64,000 nucleotides of DNA from Micromonospora inyonensis (GCF_900091415.1 NZ_FMHU01000002.1:186001-250000); one strand, 5' to 3'; counted from the first letter of the stretch, positions 1 through 9,391 are shown. Numbers and translations are program-made. Notes: generated by a model not told the origin, from the sequence alone.

Positions 1-1
1 C

Positions 2-1225
2 TGGCCGTACCCGAAGAAGCCGCTGGTCCCGCTCGCCGAGACGGTGCACGAGCGGTACGCGGTGGAGATCTTCCGGGGATGCACCCGGGGCTGCCGGTTC
101 TGCCAGGCCGGCATGATCACCCGTCCGGTGCGGGAGCGCTCGATCACCACCGTCGGGCAGATGGTGCAGCAGGGTCTGGAGTTCTCCGGCTTCCACGAGG
201 TGGGTCTGCTCTCCCTGTCGTCGGCCGACCACTCCGAGATCGGCGACATGTGCTCCGGCCTGGCCCAGCAGTACGAGGGCACGAACGTGTCGCTCTCGCT
301 GCCGTCGACCCGGGTCGACGCGTTCAACATCGACCTGGCCCAGGAGCTGTCCCGTAACGGCCGGCGGACCGGCCTGACCTTCGCTCCGGAGGGCGGGTCG
401 GAGCGGATCCGGCGCGTGATCAACAAGATGGTCTCCAAGGACGACCTGATCCGCACCGTGGTGACCGCGTACACCAACGGCTGGCGGCAGGTGAAGCTCT
501 ACTTCATGTGCGGTCTGCCCACCGAGACCGACGCCGACGTCCTCGAGATCGCCGACATGGCACACGAGGTGATCCGGGCCGGGCGGGCGGCGACCGGTTC
601 CAAGGACATCCGCTGCACGGTCTCCATCGGCGGGTTCGTGCCCAAACCGCACACCCCCTTCCAGTGGGCGGCGATGGAGCGTCCGGAGGTCATCGACGGC
701 CGGCTCAGGCTGCTCAAGCAGGCGATCAACGCTGACCGGTCGCTGGGCCGGGCGATCGGCTTCCGCTACCACGACGGCGAACCGTCGCTGATCGAGGGCC
801 TGCTCAGCCGGGGGGACCGGCGGGTCGGCGCGGTCATCCGCCGGGTCTGGGAGAACGGTGGCCGTTTCGACGGTTGGAGCGAGCACTTCTCCTACCAGCG
901 CTGGGTGGACGCCGCCGCCGAGGTGCTGCCGACGTTCGGCGTCGACCTGGACTGGTACACCACCCGGCAGCGCGACGAGTTGGAGGTCCTGCCCTGGGAC
1001 CACCTCGACTCCGGCCTGGACAAGGACTGGCTCTGGCAGGACTGGCAGGACGCGCTCAGCGAGTACGAGCAGGACGACTGCCGGTGGACGCCCTGTTTCG
1101 ACTGCGGTGTCTGCCCGTCCATGGACACCGAGATCCAGATCGGCCCCACCGGGCGGAAACTGCTCCCGCTCACCCCGATCACCGGTGCCGGCCTGCGGGT
1201 ACCCGCCCCGGCAGCCCAGCAGTGA
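2..1225 (+). CDS. B12-binding-type radical SAM protein, TIGR03960-like (5' truncated by window edge)
   Basis: The reading frame is open from base 2, so the N-terminal part lies outside the window. It shows the radical SAM cluster motif CxxxCxxC (codons at 80, 92 and 101, in context CTRGCRFC), which binds a 4Fe-4S cluster and SAM. A Cys-rich C-terminus (CFDCGVC) could carry a second metal site. Family knowledge: TIGR03960 proteins are found beside, or fused to, a DUF2344 (TIGR03936) partner, as here with the next gene. The substrate is not established for the family. It is probably co-transcribed with or close to the DUF2344 gene 93 bp downstream, although a hairpin lies between them. A GTG at 44 is internal to the family fold and is not the real start. 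Confidence 0.85.
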   Translation, partial: WPYPKKPLVPLAETVHERYAVEIFRGCTRGCRFCQAGMITRPVRERSITTVGQMVQQGLEFSGFHEVGLLSLSSADHSEIGDMCSGLAQQYEGTNVSLSLPSTRVDAFNIDLAQELSRNGRRTGLTFAPEGGSERIRRVINKMVSKDDLIRTVVTAYTNGWRQVKLYFMCGLPTETDADVLEIADMAHEVIRAGRAATGSKDIRCTVSIGGFVPKPHTPFQWAAMERPEVIDGRLRLLKQAINADRSLGRAIGFRYHDGEPSLIEGLLSRGDRRVGAVIRRVWENGGRFDGWSEHFSYQRWVDAAAEVLPTFGVDLDWYTTRQRDELEVLPWDHLDSGLDKDWLWQDWQDALSEYEQDDCRWTPCFDCGVCPSMDTEIQIGPTGRKLLPLTPITGAGLRVPAPAAQQ

Positions 1226-1265
1226 CCCTCGGCGCGCTCGTCGTGCGTCGCGGCCGGTAGGGGGT

Positions 1266-1316
1266 GATCATGGAGTTGTCGTCACGGTGCGTGTCGCCGA
1301 CAATGACTCCATGATC
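1266..1316. repeat. Imperfect inverted repeat between the radical SAM and DUF2344 genes
   Basis: The left arm at 1266-1281 pairs with 1298-1316, giving a 16-bp stem interrupted by a 3-nt bulge (TGA at 1304-1306). The loop is about 16 nt. There is no T-run. It ends one base before the chosen DUF2344 start, so it could act as an attenuator or operator, or it could be a dispersed palindromic repeat. Confidence 0.6.
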
Positions 1317-1317
1317 G

Positions 1318-2124
1318 ATGGGTACTGACATTCCGAGGAGCACGACGATCAACAAGAAACCACAGCCGGAGGGTGGGCAGGCGCCGGTCGTCCAGCGCGT
1401 CCGCATCCGGTACGCCAAGCGGGGACCACTGCGGTTCACCTCGCACCGGGACTTCGCTCGGGCCTTCGAACGGGCACTTCGGCGGGCCGGGGTGCCGATC
1501 GCCTTCTCCCAGGGCTTCACCCCGCATCCGAAGATCTCCTACGCCAGCGCCGCCCCGACCGGGGTGGCCAGCGAGGCGGAGTACCTGGAGATCGGCCTAC
1601 GCGCCCCGGTCGACCCGGCCGAGTTGCGTGTCGCGCTGGACGTCGCACTCTCGCCCGGCCTCGACGTGCTCGACGCGGTGGTGGCCGGCGGCGGGAGCCT
1701 CGCCGACCGGATCGAGGCGTCCCACTGGTGGATCGAGCTGCCCGGTGTCGACCCGGTCACGCTGGGCCGGGCCGTGGACGCCTTCACCGCCGCCGACGAG
1801 GTGCTGGTCGAGCGGATGACGAAGCAGGGACGGCGCACGTTCGACGCCCGCGCCGCCGTGCTCCGGATCGGGGTCCGGGAGCCGGTGGAGACGCCTTCCG
1901 AGGTCACCGGCGTACCGTGTGCGATACTCGAACTGGTCGTCCGGCAGGTCACCCCCTCCGTTCGACCCGATGACGTCCTTTCCGGCCTTCGCGTGGTGGC
2001 CGACCTGGAGCCGCCGGTGTCGCCACGGGTGACCCGGCTGGCGCAGGGCACGTTGACCGCGCAGGGCGCGATCGTGGATCCGTTGGAGGCGGACCGCGAC
2101 AGGGCAACCATCGTTGAGCGCTGA
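1318..2124 (+). CDS. DUF2344 / TIGR03936 radical-SAM-associated protein
   Basis: This is a 268-aa protein with the family N-terminal signature RVRIRYAKRGPLRFTSHRDF starting near residue 27. In many bacteria the domain is the C-terminal part of the radical SAM protein encoded just upstream; here the two are separate genes. The biochemical role is unknown; genome context in the literature links the pair to RNA metabolism genes (rne follows here), which is only an association. The ATG at 1318 has no clear ribosome binding site and sits right after a hairpin. A later start nearer the conserved RVRIRY block is possible, so the first 25 or so residues are uncertain. Confidence 0.8.
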   Translation: MGTDIPRSTTINKKPQPEGGQAPVVQRVRIRYAKRGPLRFTSHRDFARAFERALRRAGVPIAFSQGFTPHPKISYASAAPTGVASEAEYLEIGLRAPVDPAELRVALDVALSPGLDVLDAVVAGGGSLADRIEASHWWIELPGVDPVTLGRAVDAFTAADEVLVERMTKQGRRTFDARAAVLRIGVREPVETPSEVTGVPCAILELVVRQVTPSVRPDDVLSGLRVVADLEPPVSPRVTRLAQGTLTAQGAIVDPLEADRDRATIVER

Positions 2125-2258
2125 CCGGACATCCGGTCGGTTCTCAGGCAGGCAGACTTCGACGGGCGTGCACCTCGCGTGCCCGCGGAAAACATTTGCG
2201 GCAACCCTGCGTGGCAGCGCTCACCCGCGCCCGGGGCAGCCAGAACTGGAGAACGTCC

Positions 2259-5228
2259 ATGCTCGAGAACGAGCCCGAGGGCGGCGAGCGGACCGGCACA
2301 CAGCCGGCCGGTGAGACCGCCGAGACCACCGAGACCCCCGCCGCCGCGCCGACGCGACGGCGGACCAGCCGGCGCCGGGCCGCGCCGCTCAACCAGCCGG
2401 AACAGACCGAGGCACCCGTGGACGCGGCCGCCGGCACCGCCTCGACCAGCCCCGAGGCGCCCCAGGCGGAGGTGTTCGCCCCGGTCGCCGGTGACCTGGA
2501 AGCGGCCCCGAAGACCACCCGTCGCCGCCGCAAGGCGACCAGCCCGAAGGCTGCCGAGGAGCCGGTCGTCGCCACCGAGGTGACGGATGCCGGCGCGGAG
2601 GTCGTACCGCCGGTCAAGGTGACCCGGACGCGGCGCCGGAAGGCGGCCGAGAGCCCGGCCACCGAGGTCGTCCCCCCGCTGCCGGCTGAGCCGGCCGCCG
2701 CCCCGACGTCGGAGGACGTGCCGCCGGTGGTGAACCCGCCGGTCGCGCAGAGCGTGCCGGCCGTGGGCGCGCGGACGGACGCGGAGCCGGCGGTGGATGT
2801 CGCCGAGGAGGACGCCGACCAGGCCGTCCCGACGTCCAGCGGTGCGGAGAACCGGTCCGGCGAGGTCCCGCCGGGGGTGGCGGTGTCCGCCCCGGCCGAA
2901 CCGCCGGCCGGGCCCGTGGCGGAGAAGCCGACCCGCCGTCGCCGGGCCATCCCGCCGGTCGTGCTCTTCATGGCCCCGGAGCCCGAGGCGGTGCCCGTCC
3001 GGGTGACGCCGCCCGCCGAGGAGCCCGCCGCCGAGGAGGCGGTCGAGGCCCCGCGCCGCCGTCGCCGTGGTCGACGCGACCTCGAACCGGTCGAGGTCGA
3101 GGTCGAAGCGGAGGAAGAGCCCACCGCCGAGGCCGAGGACGAGACCGCCGAGGACGAGGACGAGGACGACGAGACCGCCGCGGGGCGGCGGCGTCGCCGT
3201 CGCGGCCGCCGGGGCCGGGGCCGGGGCCGGGGCGGGGCCGACGAGGCCGACGACGACGAGGAGGCCGAGGAGTCGGCGCAGGCCGAGGAGGAGGCCGAGG
3301 CCGAGGCCGAGACGGACGAGGAGGAGGACGACAGCGCCGACGGGCTGACCCGTCGTCGCCGTCGTCGCCGTCGTCGCGGGGCGGGCGACGTCGAGTCGAC
3401 CGCGGACGACGGCGTCCCGACGGTGGTCAAGATCCGTGAGCCGCGCAAGACCGTCGACGAGGTGCAGGGCGTCTCCGGTTCGACCCGGCTGGAGGCGAAG
3501 CGGCAGCGCCGCCGCGATGGCCGGGAGCAGCGGCGTACCCGGCCGCCGATCCTGAGCGAGTCGGAGTTCCTGGCCCGTCGGGAGGCGGTCGACCGGGTGA
3601 TGGTGGTCCGCCAGCGCGGCGACCGCACCCAGATCGGCGTGCTGGAGGACGGCGTCCTGGTCGAGCACTACGTCACCCGCAACTCCTCCGGCACCATGGC
3701 CGGCAACGTCTACCTGGGCAAGGTGCAGAACGTCCTGCCCAGCATGGAGGCGGCCTTCGTCGACGTCGGGCGCGGCCGCAACGCGGTCCTGTACGCCGGT
3801 GAGGTCAACTGGGACACCACCGGCCTGGAGGGGCGGGCGCGCTCGATCGAGCAGGCGCTCAGGTCCGGCGACTCGGTGCTGGTGCAGGTCACCAAGGACC
3901 CGATCGGCCACAAGGGCGCCCGGCTGACCAGCCACATCGCGCTCTCCGGCCGGCACCTGGTCTACGTGCCGAACGGCAACGCCTCCGGCATCAGCCGGAA
4001 GCTGCCGGACACCGAGCGCAAGCGGCTGCGGGACGTGCTGAAGAAGCTGGTACCGGACGGCGCGGGCGTGATCGTCCGAACCGCCGCCGAGGGGGCCAGC
4101 GAGGACGAACTCGCCCGGGACGTCAAGCGGCTCCAGGCGCAGTGGGAGGACATCCGGGCCAAGGCGGCGGAGGGCGGCGCCCCGGTGCTGCTCTACGAGG
4201 AGCCCGACCTGGTCATCCGGGTGGTGCGGGACCTGTTCAACGAGGACTTCCGCGAGCTGGTCATCGAGGGCGACGGGGCGTACGACGTGGTCGAGTCGTA
4301 CCTGTCGCACGTGTCGCCGGACCTGGTCGAGCGGCTGCGCCGGCACACCGGCACCGCCGACGTCTTCGCCACGTACCGCATCGACGAGCAGATCCTCAAG
4401 GGGCTGGACCGGAAGGTCTTCCTCCCCTCCGGCGGTCACCTGGTCATCGACCGCACCGAGGCGATGACCGTGGTGGACGTCAACACCGGCAAGTACACCG
4501 GTGCCGGCGGCAACCTGGAGGAGACCGTCACCCGCAACAACCTGGAGGCGGCCGAGGAGATCGTCCGCCAGCTCCGGCTGCGGGACATCGGCGGCATCGT
4601 CGTCATCGACTTCATCGACATGGTGCTCGAGTCGAACCGGGAGCTGGTGCTGCGCCGCCTCACCGAGTGCCTCGGCCGGGACCGCACCAAGCACCAGGTC
4701 ACCGAGATCACCTCGCTCGGCCTGGTGCAGATGACCCGGAAGCGGATCGGCGCGGGGCTGCTGGAGGCGTTCAGCGAGACCTGTGAGTGCTGCAAGGGCC
4801 GGGGCCTGATCATCCACACCGAGCCGGTGCCGGAGAAGCCGCGTGCCGGTGGCGCGCCGGAGAAGACCAAGGCGGTCGCGGCGACGGCCCCGGCCACCTC
4901 GGCGCCGGCCGAGCAGAACGGCGCGTCGACGCGTCGGCGGGGGCGCAAGTCGGCCACGCCGGAGCGGAGCACGGTCGAGGTCGAGGTCACCGAGACCCCG
5001 ACCGACACCAACCAGGACACGATGGGCTACGACCTGTCCCGGTACGAGGTCGACACGGAGGCCGCCCCGGCGGTGGCCGACGCCCAGCGCGGCGAGTCGG
5101 CCCGGCTCGCCGCCGCCGACGACCCGGACGCCCTGGGCGACGGGGAGGGTGACGACGAACTCGCCGAGGCGGGCGGCGGTCGTCGCCGGTCCCGGCGGGG
5201 TGGCGCGCGACGGCGTACCCGGCCGTGA
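2259..5228 (+). CDS. rne: Ribonuclease E/G
   Basis: This 989-aa endoribonuclease takes part in mRNA decay and rRNA/tRNA processing. The first 420 residues are low-complexity: acidic stretches (Glu/Ala/Asp) alternate with Arg-rich blocks such as [16 protein letters not shown]. The catalytic half follows, with an S1 RNA-binding domain near residue 480, the active-site block VVDVNTGKYTG near 737, the second acidic block VVIDFIDM near 782, and the Zn-link CECCKGRG near 841 used for dimer/tetramer assembly. A short basic/acidic tail ends the protein. ATG at 2259 is chosen because GGAG lies about 7 bp upstream; an in-frame start at 2196 has no such site. The placement upstream of rplU-rpmA-obg matches other actinobacteria, where the N-terminal low-complexity region is also typical. 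Confidence 0.95.
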   Translation: MLENEPEGGERTGTQPAGETAETTETPAAAPTRRRTSRRRAAPLNQPEQTEAPVDAAAGTASTSPEAPQAEVFAPVAGDLEAAPKTTRRRRKATSPKAAEEPVVATEVTDAGAEVVPPVKVTRTRRRKAAESPATEVVPPLPAEPAAAPTSEDVPPVVNPPVAQSVPAVGARTDAEPAVDVAEEDADQAVPTSSGAENRSGEVPPGVAVSAPAEPPAGPVAEKPTRRRRAIPPVVLFMAPEPEAVPVRVTPPAEEPAAEEAVEAPRRRRRGRRDLEPVEVEVEAEEEPTAEAEDETAEDEDEDDETAAGRRRRRRGRRGRGRGRGGADEADDDEEAEESAQAEEEAEAEAETDEEEDDSADGLTRRRRRRRRRGAGDVESTADDGVPTVVKIREPRKTVDEVQGVSGSTRLEAKRQRRRDGREQRRTRPPILSESEFLARREAVDRVMVVRQRGDRTQIGVLEDGVLVEHYVTRNSSGTMAGNVYLGKVQNVLPSMEAAFVDVGRGRNAVLYAGEVNWDTTGLEGRARSIEQALRSGDSVLVQVTKDPIGHKGARLTSHIALSGRHLVYVPNGNASGISRKLPDTERKRLRDVLKKLVPDGAGVIVRTAAEGASEDELARDVKRLQAQWEDIRAKAAEGGAPVLLYEEPDLVIRVVRDLFNEDFRELVIEGDGAYDVVESYLSHVSPDLVERLRRHTGTADVFATYRIDEQILKGLDRKVFLPSGGHLVIDRTEAMTVVDVNTGKYTGAGGNLEETVTRNNLEAAEEIVRQLRLRDIGGIVVIDFIDMVLESNRELVLRRLTECLGRDRTKHQVTEITSLGLVQMTRKRIGAGLLEAFSETCECCKGRGLIIHTEPVPEKPRAGGAPEKTKAVAATAPATSAPAEQNGASTRRRGRKSATPERSTVEVEVTETPTDTNQDTMGYDLSRYEVDTEAAPAVADAQRGESARLAAADDPDALGDGEGDDELAEAGGGRRRSRRGGARRRTRP

Positions 5229-5251
5229 GGCGACCCCGCGTGTAGCTGGGA

Positions 5252-5299
5252 CGACAGGGCCCCGCTCCCGGCGACCGTGCCGGCGACGGGGTCCTGTCG
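5252..5299 (+). terminator. Hairpin terminator after rne
   Basis: The arm at 5252-5264 pairs with 5287-5299 (12 of 13 bp), 23 bp downstream of the rne stop. It has no T-tract, as is usual for high-GC actinobacterial terminators. Confidence 0.55.
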
Positions 5300-5357
5300 C
5301 GTGCCCGGGCCGGTCGCGTGCCGGGGCCTTGTCACACACGGCGGGGCGGCCCCCGGT

Positions 5358-5387
5358 TTGGGGCCGGGGTCGGGCATGGCGTACGCT
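5358..5387 (+). promoter_or_regulatory. Possible promoter for rplU-rpmA
   Basis: TTGGGG at 5358-5363 and TACGCT at 5382-5387 are 18 bp apart, followed by a leader of about 115 nt before rplU. The -35 match is poor. The 280-bp gap between rne and rplU and the terminator in it argue that rplU has its own promoter, but this exact site is tentative. Confidence 0.3.
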
Positions 5388-5507
5388 TGCCTGCGGCGTA
5401 CTTTGGTGCGCCGAGTTCTCGCTGCCCGAGCCGCCGCGCCTCCGACGCCCGGTGAGCCGCCGCGGGAACTACCGCCAGCAGCCTCAACGACAGGGAGTCC
5501 GCCTCCG

Positions 5508-5822
5508 ATGTACGCGATCGTCAAGACCGGCGGCAAGCAGTACAAGGTCGCCGAGGGCGACGTGATCGAGGTCGAGAAGCTCGCCGGTGCCCCCGGCGAC
5601 GCGGTGAAGCTCACCGCGGTGCTCCTCGTCGACGGTGACGACCTGGTGACCGACGCGGCCAAGCTCGCCGAGGTCGCGGTGTCCGGCGAGATCGCCGCGC
5701 ACACCAAGGGCCCGAAGATCCGGATCCACAAGTTCAAGAACAAGACCGGCTACCACAAGCGCCAGGGTCACCGCCAGCCGTTGACCCAGGTCAAGGTGAC
5801 CGGCATCTCCAGCGGGAAGTAG
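5508..5822 (+). CDS. rplU: 50S ribosomal protein L21
   Basis: This 104-aa protein begins [14 protein letters not shown], the conserved N-terminus of bL21, and contains the basic [22 protein letters not shown] block that binds 23S rRNA. Its length is normal for the family. ATG at 5508 is chosen because it starts exactly at the conserved N-terminus; the frame is open further upstream, but that extension has no family support. It is followed 11 bp later by rpmA, forming the universal L21-L27 pair, with a strong terminator after rpmA. Confidence 0.98.
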   Translation: MYAIVKTGGKQYKVAEGDVIEVEKLAGAPGDAVKLTAVLLVDGDDLVTDAAKLAEVAVSGEIAAHTKGPKIRIHKFKNKTGYHKRQGHRQPLTQVKVTGISSGK

Positions 5823-5833
5823 GTCGTCCTCCA

Positions 5834-6091
5834 ATGGCTCACAAAAAGGGTGCGTCCAGCTCGCGTAACGGTCGCGACTCCGCGGCCCAGCGGCTCGGCG
5901 TGAAGCGCTTCGGTGGTCAGGTCGTCAGCGCCGGCGAGATCATCGTCCGGCAGCGTGGCACCAAGTTCCACCCCGGAGACCTGGTCGGCCGTGGCGGGGA
6001 CGACACGCTCTTCGCGCTGGCGGACGGTGCGGTCCAGTTCGGTACCAGGCGCGGTCGCAAGACCGTCAGCATCGTACCGGCGGGGCAGTAG
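5834..6091 (+). CDS. rpmA: 50S ribosomal protein L27
   Basis: This 85-aa protein starts [16 protein letters not shown], the typical bL27 N-terminus that reaches toward the peptidyl transferase centre, and contains the conserved [20 protein letters not shown] block. It lies directly downstream of rplU in the standard pair. There is no N-terminal extension of the Firmicutes type that needs proteolytic removal. Confidence 0.98.
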   Translation: MAHKKGASSSRNGRDSAAQRLGVKRFGGQVVSAGEIIVRQRGTKFHPGDLVGRGGDDTLFALADGAVQFGTRRGRKTVSIVPAGQ

Positions 6092-6097
6092 TCTTCC

Positions 6098-6144
6098 GAC
6101 GAAGCGGGCCGGGGACCTGGTGTCCCGGCCCGCTTCGTCTTTTT
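6098..6144 (+). terminator. Rho-independent terminator after rpmA
   Basis: A stem of about 18 bp (6098-6116 with 6122-6139, one bulged G) with a 5-nt loop is followed directly by TTTTT at 6140-6144. This is the best canonical terminator in the window and separates rplU-rpmA from obg. Confidence 0.9.
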
Positions 6145-6211
6145 CACGTCCCGGCGTTGCCCCGGGGCGTTTCCGTGCGGGGGACAGAGCCTCGCGGAGA
6201 GGATTGACGAC

Positions 6212-7687
6212 GTGACGATGTTCGTGGACCGGGTCGTCCTGCACCTGAGGGCCGGCGACGGTGGACACGGCTGTGTCTCGATCCACCGGGAGAAGTTCAA
6301 GCCCTTCGGCGGCCCCGACGGCGGCAACGGCGGCCACGGCGGCAGTGTCTCGCTGGTCGTCGACCCGCAGGTGCACACCCTGCTCGACTTCCACTTCCGT
6401 CCGCACGTCAAGGCCGACAACGGCAAGGGCGGCGCGGGCTCGAACCGGGACGGGGCCAACGGTCGCGACCTGGTGCTCAAGGTCCCCAACGGCACCGTGG
6501 TGCAGACTCCGGACGGCACCGTGCTCGCCGACCTGGTCGGCGCGGGCACCACCTTCGAGGCGGCCCGGGGCGGCCGGGGCGGCCGGGGGAACGCCTCGCT
6601 GGCCAACGCCAAGCGCAAGGCCCCCGGCTTCGCCGAACTGGGTGAGCCCGGTGACGAACTCGACGTCGTCCTGGAGTTGAAGAGTGTCGCCGACGTGGGT
6701 CTGGTCGGCTTCCCCTCGGCCGGCAAGTCGTCGCTGATCTCGGTGATCTCCGCCGCCAAGCCCAAGATCGCGGACTATCCGTTCACCACCCTGGTGCCCA
6801 ACCTCGGCGTCGTCCAGGCCGGCGAGAGCACCTTCACCGTCGCCGACGTGCCGGGGCTGATCCCCGGTGCGGCCACCGGCAAGGGGCTCGGACTGGAGTT
6901 CCTCCGGCACGTCGAGCGCTGCGCCGTGCTGGTGCACGTGGTCGACACCGCCACCCTGGAGCCCGGGCGGGATCCGGTCGCCGACATCGACACCATCGAG
7001 GCGGAACTGGCCGAGTACGGCGGGCTGGCCGACCGGCCCCGGCTGGTCGCGCTGAACAAGATCGACGTGCCGGACGGGCGGGACCTCGCCGAGATCGTCC
7101 GGCCGGACCTGGAGGAACGCGGCTACCGGGTCTTCGAGGTCTCCGCGGCCACCCGCGAAGGGCTGCGCGAGCTGATCTATGCGATGTCGGAGCTGGTGGA
7201 ACAGTCCCGGCAGGCCGCGCCGCCGGCCGAGCCCACCCGGATCGTCATCCGCCCGAAGGCGGTCGACGACGCCGGTTTCACCATCGAGGCCCAGCCCGAC
7301 GGCTCCTACGTGGTGCGCGGCACGCGCCCGGAACGCTGGGTGCGGCAGACGAACTTCGACAACGACGAGGCGGTCGGCTTCCTCGCGGACCGGCTGGCCC
7401 GGCTCGGCGTCGAGGAGAAGCTGGCCAAGGCCGGGGCCCAGCCCGGTGACCTGGTGCGGATCGGGGAACGCGAGTTCGACTGGCAGCCGACCCTCTATGC
7501 AGGTGTCGACTTCGTCCCCGGCAACCGGGGCACCGACGTGCGGCTGGAGGACAAGTCGAACCGGGCCTCGGCGGCCGACCGGCTCGCCGCGCGCAAGGCC
7601 CGCCGGCAGCGTCCGGCGGACGAGATCGTGGCCGGGGACGAGGTCGACGACGACGCCGAGGACGACGCGGGCGACGACGCCGAATAG
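6212..7687 (+). CDS. obg: GTPase Obg/CgtA
   Basis: This 491-aa essential GTPase is involved in 50S subunit maturation and stress/growth control. Domains in order: the glycine-rich Obg fold (residues 1-158, with [12 protein letters not shown]), a G domain with P-loop GFPSAGKSS near 165, switch block [25 protein letters not shown] and SAAT, and a C-terminal OCT domain with the family block [16 protein letters not shown] very acidic tail ([13 protein letters not shown]) ends the protein. GTG at 6212 is chosen because GGAGAGG at 6196-6202 is 9 bp upstream; an ATG two codons later is the alternative. It follows the L27 terminator, as in most actinobacteria. Confidence 0.96.
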   Translation: MTMFVDRVVLHLRAGDGGHGCVSIHREKFKPFGGPDGGNGGHGGSVSLVVDPQVHTLLDFHFRPHVKADNGKGGAGSNRDGANGRDLVLKVPNGTVVQTPDGTVLADLVGAGTTFEAARGGRGGRGNASLANAKRKAPGFAELGEPGDELDVVLELKSVADVGLVGFPSAGKSSLISVISAAKPKIADYPFTTLVPNLGVVQAGESTFTVADVPGLIPGAATGKGLGLEFLRHVERCAVLVHVVDTATLEPGRDPVADIDTIEAELAEYGGLADRPRLVALNKIDVPDGRDLAEIVRPDLEERGYRVFEVSAATREGLRELIYAMSELVEQSRQAAPPAEPTRIVIRPKAVDDAGFTIEAQPDGSYVVRGTRPERWVRQTNFDNDEAVGFLADRLARLGVEEKLAKAGAQPGDLVRIGEREFDWQPTLYAGVDFVPGNRGTDVRLEDKSNRASAADRLAARKARRQRPADEIVAGDEVDDDAEDDAGDDAE

Positions 7688-7745
7688 CCGGCTGCGCTCC
7701 GTGACCGGGTCCACCGCCGGCAACCTGCGGGAAACCTGGCCGTCC

Positions 7746-7751
7746 TACCGT
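7746..7751 (+). promoter_or_regulatory. -10 element of a probable leaderless promoter (GNAT gene)
   Basis: TACCGT ends 6 bp before the ATG at 7758, so transcription would begin at or next to the start codon. No good ribosome binding site is present. Confidence 0.5.
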
Positions 7752-7757
7752 GGCGGG

Positions 7758-8207
7758 ATGCTGATCGAGACGCGCCCTGCCGGCGACCCCGAGATCGCCA
7801 CCCTGGTCACGGCGCAGCAGCGCGAGTTGCGGGAGGCCGACGGAGGGCTGGACGGCCAGGCCACCCTGACCCGGGAGGACATTCGCTACCTGGCGGTCGT
7901 GGTCAACGGGCGGGCGGTGGCCTGCGGCGGGGTCCAGGCCCTGGACAGCGGCACCGGCGAGATCAAACGGATGTACGTCCGCCCGGCGTTCCGGGGTCGG
8001 GGCATCGGCCGGCAGTTGCTGGCCGCCCTGGAGGAGTTGGCCTTCCAGGAGGGGCACCACACCCTCTGCCTGGAGACCGGCCGTTGCCTGCCGGCGGCGA
8101 TCGCGCTCTACACCTCCTGCGGGTACGCCCCGATCCCGGTGTACGGGGAGTACGTCGGCAACCCGTACAGCGTCTGCTTCGCCAAGCGGCTTCCGCTGGC
8201 CGCCTGA
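7758..8207 (+). CDS. GNAT-family N-acetyltransferase
   Basis: This 149-aa protein is expected to transfer an acetyl group from acetyl-CoA to an unknown amine. The central block IKRMYVRPAFRGRGIGRQLLAALEE is motif A of the GNAT fold, with the RGRGIG pyrophosphate-binding loop. The C-terminal block CLETGRCLPAAIALYTSCGYAPI is the usual end of small-molecule GNATs. ATG at 7758 is supported by a -10-like TACCGT exactly 6 bp upstream (leaderless). It lies 70 bp after obg, on the same strand but with its own promoter. The substrate cannot be inferred. Confidence 0.88.
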   Translation: MLIETRPAGDPEIATLVTAQQRELREADGGLDGQATLTREDIRYLAVVVNGRAVACGGVQALDSGTGEIKRMYVRPAFRGRGIGRQLLAALEELAFQEGHHTLCLETGRCLPAAIALYTSCGYAPIPVYGEYVGNPYSVCFAKRLPLAA

Positions 8208-8509
8208 GCTGTCACCAGCGGAGCGGCCGGCCCCGGTGAGACCTGCCCGGGGTCGGATCGCCGTCCGCCTGCCCGTCGCCCGCCCGTCGCCCGCCTGCCG
8301 GCCGGTTCGCCGCCTGCTGTCCGCCGGCCGGGCCGGATCAGCGCGCCGGCCGGCATTGTTCCCGATCGGGCTTGCCGCCGTGGCGAATCGGCAAAGAAAA
8401 CCGGCATGGACCCGTCGACCGGGGGTAGGTCAATAGGCAGCCGGCGAGAGTGTCGGCGACATCCCCCCAGTAGAACCGCGACGAGTTTCTAGCGGACGGA
8501 AGGCAGACC
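8208..8509. other. Intergenic region upstream of the membrane/stress-type operon
   Basis: This 302-bp gap has no convincing ORF. It contains an exact 11-bp tandem duplication (GCCCGTCGCCC at 8271-8281 and 8282-8292) and a GGGTAG at 8423-8428 resembling the -10 of SigB/SigF-type promoters, but without a matching GTTT -35. A good ribosome binding site (GGAAGG) lies just before the next start. Confidence 0.4.
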
Positions 8510-9391
8510 ATGACCTACGATCCGGCAACCACGTCCTCGAACCACAGCACCGGCTACGGCTACGAGCCGCACAACGGCACGTACGGATCGCACAGTGCCA
8601 CCTACGAGTCGCACAACGGTACGTCGAACTCGGACAGCGGCGTCCGTGAGCAGGCCAAGCAGGTTGGCGCGGAGGCCGCCCAGGCGGGCGGCGCGGTCGC
8701 GCAGACCGCCAAGGAGCAGGGCCGGGAGGTCATCGGTGAGGCCACCCGGCAGGCCCGCAACGTCTACGGCGAGGCCCGCACCCAACTCGCCAGCCAGGCC
8801 GGCGACCAGCAGCGACGCGCGGCGAACGGCCTGCGCTCGCTGGCCGACGAGATGCGCGCCATGGCGCAGCAGGGCGGGCAGGCCGGCCCGGTGACCGAAC
8901 TGGCCCACCAGGCCGCCGAGCGGGTGCACGGTGTCGCCGGTTGGCTGGAGGAGCGCCAGCCGGGTGACCTGCTCCACGAGGTGCGCGACTATGCCCGCCG
9001 CAACCCGGGGACCTTCCTGGTGGGCGCGGCCCTGCTCGGCGTCCTCGCCGGCCGGCTGACCAAGAACATCGCCGCCGACGACGGGCAGACGACGAACGGC
9101 CACCGCGCCTACCAGCCGGTCGCGGACCCGGACCGGACCGCGGTGATCCCGCCCAGCGCGTACGCGGTGCCCGACCCGGGCTACGCCGACCCGCTGGCCG
9201 GTGGGTACACCCAGCCCCCGCGTCCGGGTGGCTACGTCGAGCCGACGCCGTCGACCGGGTATGTCGACCCGATGCCGTCGACCGGCTACGTCGAGCCGTT
9301 GCCACCGACCGGCACCGGCCGTCCGCTGCCGCCGGTCGACCAGACCGACCCGCTGCCGGGCGTCCCGTCGAGCGGGGTCACCCGCCCGTGA
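8510..9391 (+). CDS. Hypothetical protein with Ala/Gln-rich helical region and one membrane segment
   Basis: This 293-aa protein has no function I recognise. Residues 1-45 are Ser/Thr/Asn/Tyr-rich with repeats of the type YGYEPHNGTYGSHSATYESHNGT. Residues 45-150 look like a long amphipathic helix rich in Ala, Gln and Arg. A hydrophobic segment (TFLVGAALLGVLAG) near 168-181 is probably membrane-inserted. The C-terminus has proline-rich repeats (GYVEPTPSTGYVDPMPSTGYVE). ATG at 8510 has GGAAGG 7-12 bp upstream. It is first in an apparent operon with the holin-X-like and DUF3618 genes, which have the same helical-plus-membrane design. Confidence 0.75.
   Translation: MTYDPATTSSNHSTGYGYEPHNGTYGSHSATYESHNGTSNSDSGVREQAKQVGAEAAQAGGAVAQTAKEQGREVIGEATRQARNVYGEARTQLASQAGDQQRRAANGLRSLADEMRAMAQQGGQAGPVTELAHQAAERVHGVAGWLEERQPGDLLHEVRDYARRNPGTFLVGAALLGVLAGRLTKNIAADDGQTTNGHRAYQPVADPDRTAVIPPSAYAVPDPGYADPLAGGYTQPPRPGGYVEPTPSTGYVDPMPSTGYVEPLPPTGTGRPLPPVDQTDPLPGVPSSGVTRP

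Noticed and set aside
1539..5339. A 1266-codon open frame on the minus strand
   Set aside because: It is the antisense of DUF2344 and rne; high GC keeps this frame free of stops. The product is an Arg/Leu/Gly/Asp mixture without family motifs, while the opposite strand encodes RNase E.
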